From positions 139,592-203,591 of the forward strand of contig NMRA01000219.1 of the NCBI GenBank assembly GCA_002633005.1: a DNA stretch of 64,000 bases. The letters are read 5' to 3'. The stretch is from Phoronis australis. Lineage: Eukaryota; Phoronida; Phoronidae. The position numbers and the translations under genes are program-made. This document shows, in pieces, positions 24,103 through 36,777 of this stretch. The first letter of the stretch is position 1. Every line of letters starts with the position of its first letter. The notes beneath the pieces are model-generated. The model had not been told where the DNA came from. It saw only the letters and a list, made by a program, of their open reading frames with translations, and did no database searches.

Positions 24103-27100
24103 TCACCGACTGTCCAGCATACTTTTGATGACCCTTCGTTCTTTGTCACCGAGTCTTTGAACTTCAGAGGTGAACTCCGATATTCTACCTATAGCACAAG
24201 AACAAAAACATTGAAGTACTACAGACTTTAAATGACACAGGTTATCAGACTCTGGCTCACTGGTCGTTATCGGAAAAACATGAAAAGAGCTGGCAGGTCA
24301 ACAACATCAATGTGATTGCAGTAATTACTTTGCAATGCTTTCAATTACAACTATTTGGAAATTTCTGATGGGATATGCGCAGACCACATGTTGCCGTATT
24401 GTAAGTCTTAACCAAGAAGTGCACGACCACATGTTGTCAAGTCCTGATCAAGATAAAACCAGAGAAAAAACTCCCTCAAAACTCTGAACTGTTTTCAACG
24501 AATGTGAAATCATTCAGGTTGGGGTTCACTTCTAGCAATACCATGTGTTTTGACAACCTACCTAATGATACCATGTATTTTGATAACCTACCTATTGATA
24601 TGTAACACTCCTTTAACTTCTTGACAAACTCTGTAAAGATGGCAGATGCAGCAGTCTGGTCCTAAAATACATGTTTAGTACATAAAGTTCAAAGTAAAAA
24701 GTAATTACCAAAAGACAATAATTTGTCTATCCACACATCCTCAAACAAGACTCAAAAACAAATCAACTTCTAACATTTTGGATGACAAAAGGTACACATG
24801 GACTAATACAAATGGAAAACTGTAAATTGTGAACTGTGTGCCTTTACTATTTTACAAGACAAAAGAGCTTTGTATCCCAGATAAATGTATTTGTCTTGAC
24901 TTTTGTTTTTCTCTAATCCACTGCTTTTTCACCAAATAAGGAGTGAAAATGTTTTGCACTGAGTTCATGAACGCCACGCATCATTCACATAAATCTGCAA
25001 AAATCTTACCAAACATGAAGAAACACAATGTTTGTTATTGGGGAATGCCAAGCATTCCCCAATAACAAACTGATTACTTGCACTTCAACTGAGAGGGAAA
25101 GCACGGTACGTTGCCAGAGCTTACTGGAAAAAAATATGAATCACCTTCTTCACCCAAGATGTGTTCCGGTGTTAATTTCTGTCCTAGAGATACAAAAGCA
25201 ACACTCTGGCTTCTATATTTTGTCCATACCGAGGACACAAGGCGAGTGGAGCGCCCAATGTAACCTCAACCTCTCACCTCTTCTTCATCACTCCAGCTGT
25301 CCCAGTCAGAGCCAATGTCGGAGGCCTGAGATCCTGGCGACACCACACGGCCATCAGTGGAGTTACTCAGAGCGCTGAGTCGTCCCGATGGCCCACTACC
25401 CGAGTTGTTGCTGGCATTTAGCGTCAGAGATTCATGTAAGATGAGATCTTTGGAGGCACCTAGAAGAGATCATAACATCACAGCACACTGTTAACATGCC
25501 CCTAGCGGTGTTACACACAGATTTATGATGGTCAGATCGTTCACAGAGCGTCATGTTTTCAACTGAATCACTTATTCTTTACTGTGACAAGCAATATGTC
25601 AACATTAAATTCAAGCAACGCACAGCCACACACACTCTCATAAATCCTTGATATCAATTCAGTTTGGTGGCAACAGCGATTAGAAGAGAACATATGAGCA
25701 GTGTAGTGATACCTAAAGCTTGGTCTTCACTATCACTTTCACTGTCTGAAGGAAGACCAGCCACTGGTGAAGGAGGGATGTCATTGGACAGTATGGCCAG
25801 GTTATCATCACATGACCTTGAACCACGACTTGATTGGGGAGATGTTATCTGAAACAAAATACATTGAAAAGGTATTTAAACTATCTCATATAAATGAGAA
25901 AATTCACCTGTTCTATCCCTCATGCACTCACAAACAAACAAAAGCCATCATCTTCCAAGTCCTATGTGACAGAAGTAAGAACGAGATTAAAAATTTGACA
26001 TTGCAGATAGTAGCACATAGATTATATTCCTGCATATGAAAGATGCTCCAAAAGGATAATTTCTAAAGGAGAATTTGAGCTTTTGGGAAAACAGCAACAC
26101 ATTTCAAAACCTGATCTGGAAAACATTATGGCTGCTCTAACTAATTGACACCATTAACAAAAAATGTAGAGATCCTGATTTTTTTGTTTATAAAAACGGA
26201 GCAAACACAAAATTAGATGTGTTCCTATTTGTAAAATTATCAAAATCTGTTTACCAGTAGCTATTTCAAAGTGATAAATAATATCAAAATAACCTGTGAA
26301 TTGCTTAATTACTTTTTCCGCTGAATAACGCCTCAACTATCCTTTAACGATAACTTGCTGTACGCCATGCTTACTGGTTCTCAACACAGTAAAAAAACAT
26401 TGTCACCTTCACAAAGAATGACTAACTTGAATGTGTCTGGTGCAAAATGATCGTATATGACCAGAGCCGTGGAATTTGATGGTCAGGAATATTTTCTTAA
26501 TTTCTGGTAATTAAAAACATAAGTATTGAGGTAACTGAAATATTTTAATCCCGTTTGAAAACTCCAATTTCATGAAAGAAGTAAAATTTTGTGAATTTCA
26601 TTCGTTTTCCATTACCATGGAAAAACGAGGTCTATACACAATGTGGTTTCCTTACAATAAAAGAATTAAACATGATGACCAGACGCATAAACATGCACTC
26701 CATCTTCACTACAATTTAACAATGATCTACTGAAGAATACAACCATACAACAAGTTGCACACTCAGTAAATTTCGCTGATTTTCATACTCTTTACTCACA
26801 CCAACATTATTCTACATCACAAACAAGGCTCAAGTTAGCACTGGTTGGTTTTGGACGCATCTCGCCATAAATCTAGCTTTTAAATAGAAATCGAACTATC
26901 ATTCACCTTGTTCATTCGCTTTACCACACAAACTTTAATGTCGAAAAATTAAACTTACAAAGTTGGTCCTAAAGTAGACGGACTGGAATATACTGGTAAG
27001 GTGGTGTGCATTGGTCAACAGGGGGCACAACAACAGATAGATGTCAAGAGCCTGGCGTGTCTTATGCAGTTCTAATTCCTAAAACAACAGCAATAAGAAA

Positions 27101-30100
27101 GAGCTGAAGCAGACTATTTCAGAGTGTAAGCAAACAACATAAAGGGTTCAACGTTTGAATTTTGAAGTAAATAGCAGGAGTTTTCATCCATGTTTAACAA
27201 CAGACATGTGACGAGCCTGAATAAAGAAGGATGACTCAAAGTGTGAAGCCATCCTCACGATTCATCGAAGGCCACTTTGACTCGTGAAGCCACTTAAAAG
27301 ACTTTCTCTCCTTCCATTTTGTGACACAACAAGAGGATTTCCAGCTTAGTCTACTTGGTGCGATTATTATGATCATATAAAAGGAAGAGACTGCATACTG
27401 AAAGAATTCAAGCGAGAACAAACAGTTGTTCTACACTGAAGCAAAATGGAATTTTGAAATTCCATTTTGCTTCTGTTGGTTGACTACAAAAATGTACAGA
27501 AGACATGTAGAGTCTCTGGTTGCAACTACGTGAACTACAAATGGCTAAAAGGGAAAGAAAAAAAGCGGAACTAAAAATGCAAGACCCTGGTTATCTTAGA
27601 AAGACATTTTCCATTGTTGTTTAATTACTATTTCCTTAGCCTTCGTTCAATATGCATCCATCAACTATGGAGTGACGCAAACAGCCTGTATCTTGTTTCT
27701 GCATTCTCACCAATGTCAGCCAGAGACAGTGTTCTGTAGTGAGTCAACCAGTCAGTGGTTGTTCAATGGGAGTGAGAAAAGAAACAAAATGCAAGCCTGT
27801 TATTGGACTTTTACATCACTATGCTATTGTTGCATGCACAATTAATCAGGTTCAAAAGTTAAAGTTGTATTTCATTCTTATAGTTGTCAATGTTGAAATC
27901 TTAAAACGAAGCATGTTTTCACATCCCCTACTTTAAAAAGACATTACCATGATCATCCAATCATGAATTGTAGCCAAATGAGTTGGCAATTCAAGTACAG
28001 GCACCATTTTCGAATTCACCTATTATCAGCCAACTCCAATAAACTCTGTAGCTGGTTTGTTGAGGCTTAATATTTTCGTGTTGGGAACAGAAACGGAATT
28101 CTATCACAGTGAGGAATATCATGAGACTGAGAATAAAAAGCTTAATTTGATTTTCATTTTATAGGCAGCAAAACAAGGCAAAACAAAGCTTTAACAGAGA
28201 AAATGTCTCTCTAAGATATGCAAGGATTGTACCTTTGGCAAAGGTTACATATCATCTTGCTTTTCCTCTTAAAAGAGCCTAAAGTATGGACAACATTCAG
28301 CATGCTTTGACACATAACCAACGTCTCACATAACACTGTATAAAACAGTCCTGAATTCAACTTCCCCAACCAAAAAAATCTATTCGCTCATTCCGGTTCA
28401 TTGACAAGGGAGGAACAATATATTGTACATCTAGCAATGAATATATTTTGCTCTTTTTGCCAATTTCTTGGTGTCAGCATTGCAAATCAATTGATGAACT
28501 GCACAATAATAAGTGTAATATGACAAATGCTTGACACACATGATGAATTCTGGGTGAATACCTTAGAACGAGAATAGTGGTGCTGTGCCGTTTCAGGATG
28601 GGCCTACTGAGGTCATCAAAAGCAACTCACATATTTGCCACAGTTAGTTTTAGAGATACTAAACGTAGCATATTAATATGTAAACATTGAATTTTGAAAA
28701 ATACCCACAAGGATTGACAACTTATCTTTTGTTGATTTTTGTTGAAAGATGGTGTTCACACGGTCACTTAAATCCATTGAATAATCAGTAATTATCTTCT
28801 CAAAGATCATAACATACTCAAGAAGAACAGTCTAGACCAGTGTAACTGAATGTGACTTCACATTTGAGTTAACACAGCCACAGTAGCTTAGACATATGAC
28901 TAACCTTCTGGGCCACAATCTCTGCCAGCTGCCTCATGGCTGTGCTGCACTGCTTGGCCACTTCTTGCTGATGGCTCCTAGAACCATCCTTGATGGACTC
29001 GTTCAGCTTGGTGGAGAGGATGTAGACACTGTGGTGTGAGAAACAGACACGATGTAGACACTGTGGTGTGAGAAATAGACAGGATGTAGACACTGTGGTG
29101 TGAGAAACAGACAGGATGTAGACACTGTGGTGTGAGAAACAGACAGGATGTAGACACTGTGGTGTGAGAAAAAGACAGAATGTAGATGGTACCGTGTGAG
29201 AAACAGACATGATGCAGACACTGTGGTGTGAGAAACACAGGATGTAGACACTACGGTGTGAGAAACAGACAGGATGCAGAGATTGAGGTGTGAGAAACAG
29301 ACAGGATGGTGAGAAACACACATGATGTAGAAACTATGGTGTGAGAAATAGATAGGACGTAGACACGGAGTTAGAAACAGACAGGATGTAGACACTGTAG
29401 TGTAGGCAACGGATGAGTGGCGTAGGACTACTAATAAGCTAACACACGCCAAATATAGTAAAGGGTACTTTTATTACATTGTTGTTTGGAAAACATCATG
29501 GGAGGTCTGAGGCCTAAAGGCTGAACACTGAATTGAGATTACAATTACTGCAGCCTCATGTATAATCATGATTGCATAAAAACTGTTAACAGCCTGTAAA
29601 GACCTGATTGACTGATACATGACTCACCTGTCATAGATATCCCTGTTTATATGGTCATCATCAAAGTCTTTGCCCAGATACCAGACTAGCAGAGGAAGCA
29701 TGTTTACTGTCAAACATGTCTTGTTGTTCTTAAAGAACACAGGAATGATGGAGTGGATCTCATTCAACACATACTTCTCCACATGGCGGGCACTGTCCAC
29801 TGAGTGGTCAGTTTTGTGTCCAAAGCTGGTATAAATAGAAAACAGTCAATTTTGCTCGAAACTGTCAATTTTTGATTCCACACATTACTTTCCCCCTTTT
29901 CAGAAGCTATTTGAAGCAGAAAGCAGTGCTGAAAATATTATTGAGTTGTCCGAATAGCCTACTCTCTGCGATCAATACACACATGCCAATTATTAACATG
30001 TTTATGGGCGATCATTCAACAAATGTGTGAAGCTTATGATTCGTACACAGTTCAAGGGCCTAAGACAGGAACAGTAACTTGCAGTGGTTTGGTATTAAGG

Positions 30101-33100
30101 GCATTAAGTATCTAAATAAGCAATGCTGAACGAGAGAATTTGGTACTGCGGTAAAAAGTAACAAACACACAGGTATGATGGCCGAGGTTTCTATAAAATT
30201 ATATTCCTTGTTAGCATCAGGACTCCTGTCAACTGTAATGGGCGTAGGTGATTGACAGAAGCTGTTGGTTGAAACTACCAACACAAGGACTAAGATTTAG
30301 GAAAGATCTCTGAACCTCAGGGCCTCTCACCTTAGAAATCCATCGTTTGGTGACGGTAACACCAGTTTGGTTTTGTGGTTGGTGAGGCTGGTGGCTAAGT
30401 CGTCGTCACCGTGGGCTTGGACAAACAGCTGGTGGCAAAAATCACTGATTGCTTGCATTTGCATGGACTCCTACAACAAGTAAAATGTTGGTACTTTGTG
30501 CATACGACATTAAGTAGAATTTCATTAATTCTCAGCTGTACTAATTCCTAAAAGGCTAAAGAATCTCATCCAATAGAAATTGTTATACATCAAGTATCAT
30601 TTGCCTTAAAAATGTTTAATCTATCATTTTAACCAAAAGCACACCAGATCTGCTTTTAAACAACCAAACTTAGGCAATTCTTTTACCCACGGCAGACAGC
30701 GAAAATTGTGAGAAGGAATGAAGACAAAAATCACACCAAGTAAAAATTCAAAAAATCACTTAAAAAAGGGGGAAGATCAACATTTTTGGTATTTTCTATA
30801 CAATCATTAAGTATAAATTTGTTAATGTTCCATCCAGCGCCACCATTGAAAACCATTATTAGGTTTTATGTTTTGGGGTAGAACCCTTCGTTTTGTTTTT
30901 CCAATATGACGAGTTAAAGTTCCTATTAATGTTGATAAAATCGTGAATCAACTGTAGTTCATTGATTGCTACAACGTAAGGATTCACCATCGCTAACAAA
31001 GTAATATGTGCGCGACCGTCTCATAACAAAACATGATTGTGCGATCATCCTAAAAACAAACCTCTGTGCCACCTATGCTGAAGTGTGAGTTGGCTATCAT
31101 AAGAATCTCCAGCGAGATCACCGACATCCTGTCCAAACAGCGCCTCTGAAGGAGCTGCATCACACAAGCCAGACATCGGTCCATCTGGTTCTGCACTGTA
31201 CTGGTGATCCGTGACACCTCACGCTTGCAGAACTCAAGATTCTGCAATAGGAAAACTTGGGTTTAATGTTGACTCTACTGCTGCATCACAGTCGGTGCTC
31301 TTGGTTTTGGAGAACAAGCAAAATAAATGTAATGTGCTCAAACAAAGACCAATTGTTTGCTATCAGAGAAATGGTTTCTTTCAAATTATAGGAAGTGGGA
31401 CTTAAAGTGAAAACCTGAAAATTCCTTTTTGCTTGTTCTGACATGACATGGCACAGTTCATGACTCAAAAAAGTAAGAAACCAGGACAGGGCAACAAATT
31501 AATTTTCCAACAAATTCCAGTAAATCAATGCAGTCAAAAAAGAATAAAGCATTTAGATGAATGTCGAATGCAATTAATTTTTGGCAGTTATAAGACCATG
31601 AAGTTTCACACAAAGGAATGGCATGGTTTGTTTTAAAACACAAAAAGTGATGACTTGGAAATCTGAAAGAAACATCATCCTCACAGTCAAGAAAATTTAT
31701 TAGAAATTTGTTTAAAACATAATTTGGACGAAAACAAGAATCTTATGTACACAATTAGCAAATCTTCAGTTTGAAATTAGCACCCTTCATTGCAAGTGTG
31801 CATACCTGCCAGGTAACGGGAGGGTCATTGAGTAGGGGCATTAGTTTGGCTGCATGCGACAATGAGTACTTGAAGGCAATACAAGCACCATAGCACAACA
31901 GTGTGGTCCGTTCTGTCAGATACTTGTCCCATAGGTCTTCGAGTACCTTCATATTGAACCAGCGGATCACTTCCACTAGACACGGTAGCACCTGGAGATA
32001 AGACAAGAGAGCACAAGTTAGTGATGGTACAACTCTTGGGTGATATAACTGCCAAACGCACAAACAGGTTTCATGGTAAGTCCAACATTATGAGCTTTTC
32101 ACTAAGAAGGAACACATTTTCCTTGACTGTGGTTTTCTCGTGATTCATTTGTACAGAGTTTGTAAATCCTTGTTTTATTTTCTGATTTTCCGCTGCTGGC
32201 TATGGTTACCAATAACTTATGTTATCAATACATGTCCAAAAAAGCTGCTGTTTATATGAAGCACATCAACCTCACCAGTATCAATATACAGAATGACAGA
32301 CTAGTCAACTGGAAAACTGTGCCTATGGAAGATGACATGATCCAGGTGACTCACACACTCTGAACTATTTACCTGCAGTGTGTACTTATCCTCTATGGGT
32401 GACCACATGATTCAGGCGACTCACACACTACGCACTATTTACCAGACTGTGTACTCATCCATGTGAGATCACACAGCTCAGGTGAGCCCCATACTATGCA
32501 CCATATACACGTATACTCATCCTCTATGTGAGATCACATGGTTCAGGTGAGTCACACACTATGCACTATTTACCTGCATACTCATCCTCCTCAGCTCCCA
32601 CCGACTGTCTGCGAGGCACTCCACAGTCTGGTACAACATCTTCTCCAGAATGGACGACAACTTGTCCAGCTCTAGTTGCTTCAGCCATGCAGGATCAAAA
32701 ACTTCATCACTGGATTTGTTGCTGAGATGAGAATGTTGAACAAGTTCACAATCAAGGCGTTCTAGAGAGCCACAACACTTTTGGGGAACACTTTTCAAAG
32801 CTAGTCAAGTTAAACTCATGAATGGTCTCACAATTGCTACAACAAGACCGTTTAATGGTTTCTATTGATTCTCTGATTGTTAAGAAAGTTTGAAAAATTA
32901 ATAACTTTCTTGGAAAAATGTGAACAAAAAGCACAAAGTAGCTCTCACAAGGGTTAAAACTCGAGTTTTTAAGGTAAACCGNAAGTTTCACACAAAGGAA
33001 TGGCATGGTTCGTTTTAAAACACAAAGAAATGATGACTTGGAAATCTGAAAGAAACATCATCCACATAGTTAAGAAAATTTTTAGAAATTTGTTTAAAAC

Positions 33101-36100
33101 ATAGAAGAAAACAAGAATCTTATGTACACAATTAGCAAATCTTCAGTTTAAAATTAGCACCCTTTACTACAGGTGTGCATACCTGCCAGGTAACGGGAGG
33201 GTCATTGAGTAGGGGCATTAGTTTGGCTGCATGTGACAATGAGTACTTGAAGGCAATGCAAGCACCATAGCACAACAGTGTGGTCCGTTCTGTCAGATAC
33301 TTGTCCCATAGGTCTTCGAGTACCTTCATATTGAACCAGCGGATCACTTCCACTAGACACGGTAGCACCTGGAGATAAGACAAGTGAGCACAAGCTAGTG
33401 ATGGTACAACTCTTGGGTGATATAACTGCCAAACGCACAAACAGGTTTCATGGTAAGTCCAACATTATGAGCTTTTCACTAAGAAGGAACACATTTTCCT
33501 TGACTGTGGTTTTCTCGTGATTCATTTGTACAGAGATTGTAAATCCTTGTTATAATTTCTCATCTTCCGCTGTTGGCTATGGTTACCAATAACTTATGTT
33601 ATTAATACATGTCCAAAAAAGCTGCTGTTTATATGAAGCACATCAACCTCACCAGTATCAATATACAGAATGACAGACTAGTCAACTGGAAAACTGTGCC
33701 TATGGAAGATAACATGATCCAGGTGACTCACACACTCTGAACTATTTACCTGCAGTGCGCACTTATCCTCTATGGGTGACCACATGATTCAGGCGACTCA
33801 CACACTATGCACTATTTACCAGACTGTGTACTCATCCATGTGAGATCACACAGCTCAGGTGAGCCCCATACTATGCACCATATACACGTATACTCATCCT
33901 CTATGTGAGATCACATGGTTCAGGTGAGTCACACACTATGCACTATTTACCTGCATACTCATCCTCCTCAGCTCCCACCGACTGTCTGCGAGGCACTCCA
34001 CAGTCTGGTACAACATCTTCTCCAGAATGGACGACAACTTGTCCAGCTCTAGTTGCTTCAGCCATGCAGGATCAAAAACTTCATCACTGGATTTGTTGCT
34101 GAGATGAGAATGTTGAACAAGTTCACAATCAAGGCGTTCTAGAGAGCCACAACACTTTTGGGGAACACTTTTCAAAGCTAGTCAAGTTAAACTCATGAAT
34201 GGTCTCACAATTGCTACAACAAGACCGTTTAATGGTTTCTATTGATTCTCTGATTGTTAAGAAAGTTTGAAAAATTAATAACTTTCTTGGAAAAATGTGA
34301 ACAAAAAGCACAAAGTAGCTCTCACAAGGGTTAAAACTCGAGTTTTTAAGGTAAACCGACTTTCGAACATGTGAAACCAAAATATGTGCTTTGCTTCCAT
34401 AAATGCAATTGATGACCCGTAGATTTGAGCCTGAAGAAACTCAGGATTTTGAGTAAAAACTTCTAATTGTGAGTTCAAGACTCGAGCATTTAGTAATTTA
34501 ATGCTGGACTAAGTGTAAACTAGGATTCAACAATAGTTGTTCACGCAAGTCATCAATATGTATTCGTGCATTGAATAACAGACACTTAGCTTGAGTTTGC
34601 ACTGACGAAGAAGAATAAAAAATGTTTACAATTATTTCGAGCTGGACTTTGATTAAAAAGATTAGACACCAGGCCTATACTGCTCTGTCTGGCAGGCAAG
34701 TTGAGAAAAGTGGTATTCAATGCAACAGCACTAAGAGTGATCGGGGCTTGGAATGACCGATGAGAAAAAAGAAGAAAAAATTCCAGGTGATGTATCGTTC
34801 CACATTTAAATAGACTTGTGTGATAGAAATATTTTATGTGTAGTAAAATTTAACTGAAATAAACATCTCTGCATGAACAAAGTCAAAATAATGATAAAAA
34901 GAGACAGAGAGGAGAAAACTAGAAATCAAATAACAGGAAATCAAAACCCAAAAAGAGGAAATCCTTTTAAAAAAGGCAAATTCCAAGCCCTGAGTGATCT
35001 AAACTTACTCTAGAGGTGACGAGTAAAAACACGACCTTAGCACTTCGTGTGCAGGTGATTTGGCTTTGGTGTCTCGTGTTGAAGGACCATCCTGGAAATA
35101 AATAAAACAAGTGCGGGTCAAATAAACACGGAGTTGGGATGATAACAAGAAGTGTTCTAAGACTGAATATTCAGTATACTTAACATTATTGACATTTGAT
35201 TTGGGAACTACTTACTTGACAAGGGAGACAACTATGGTACTTGTACGGAAAGTGTTCCCGAATCTCATTTTTCCTAGCGTCAGTCACTTTTAAATTTCTA
35301 GTCACAGAAGTTTGCCAGCAATAAATTAAACCTTTGATAAGTACTTCATAATTGCTGCTTGGGAAACGCGATGAAGGACGTAACGTTAATCCAACCCCAG
35401 AAATCACATTTTGGATAAGAACCAATTTGAGACCGATTTCATAACGATAACATCCGTAAACAAAAAAATGTAACCAAAACACAAAATGACGCTTTAAATA
35501 ATAACTTACAGTAAAATGTCCTTAATTTAGAACACGAAATGGCCAAGAAATGGGATTTTACTTAATCTTAAAAAATTCTTTAAAAATTTTTACACAGCAT
35601 AATATTCATCACACAACACGCGTAATACGTCAGATAATTCTTGCTTCCAAAATGAGAAACTTGGCAGCAGAAAAAATCTGTTTGCAAGTTTAATTGAAGT
35701 GCAAAGTTGAAGACAAGCCTGTGAAATAGGTGGCTGGAAACCAAACTGAAAATAATGAATCGTGTGCAAATAAAGTAGAAACTTTACCGACGGCGTATCT
35801 GCGTCCACCATTTTCACAAGATGTAGAAGCGAGGACGCTTTGGACGACATGCTGTTCGTAGTCACGTGTCTGTTCGTCTGCCGTGACTTGGAGTAATATG
35901 AATAGTGTCGTACTAACGTGTGTATCGACTGGGACTGGTATGAAGCTGGGTCTATTGTTACAGTTCTGAAACATTGTGTAGAGGTTTGATAAAAATCAGC
36001 AGTTGTTTTAGCACATACTGTGAAGAGTTAGAATACATTAAACAGGGTAGGACTTAATAAGTAGAACAGCCTTGGTGCAAAACTGTATACTAAACATATG

Positions 36101-36707
36101 ATAGACAAAGTCTTCATACAGCTAGCTGGCTGGGTACGTAGAACGGAGACTAACCACAATTCACAATAAGTTAAATGGGGTAGGATTTAAGTCAGTACAA
36201 ATTAGTTAAAAAGAGGCTATCTGAAACATACAGCACATCAAACAGGGTAAGGCCAAAGTCAACAACAAATTTACAAAGTGAGACTAACTATAACTTGCAT
36301 ACATTACATGAGATTTGTTGAAGGCTATAAGTGGCACTAACACAAGGAAATCATGACTGCCTCCAAGAGTAGTAAGCAGAGGGTTAAGTATTAACATGCA
36401 GAGCTCAGTGACTCAACAGCTATGATGATGACTTATTTGCTATTTCACTACATTGATGTGACCTGACTGGTATATTGACACTTGATATCTTATTGTTTAT
36501 AACCTGATGGTGTCTAATGAATAGACGAAACGTGAAATCTTATATGAACTTTTTCATTTGTGCAGCGATTGTCCATTTTTTTTATCCTATTATGACCAAA
36601 AACTGATGTAATTAAGGTATCAAGTTATTTAGTCAAAGCAGTCCTACAAACCGACAGAGACCATGTGAGATAAATTGTCAGGCTACACTGTATTATAAGA
36701 ACTTGAC

Positions 36708-36777
<70 letters not shown>

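Noticed and set aside
28869-29452. Overlapping minus-strand ORFs rich in S-H-T-T-V-S-T-S-C-L-F
   Set aside because: They are frames through the 32-bp minisatellite; only the 28905-29028 part is a real exon.
35788-35850. A separate gene starting at the ATG 35850 (MSSKASS)
   Set aside because: The same frame is open back to a good acceptor at 35965 and joins exon 15 in phase, so one continuous gene is the simpler model.
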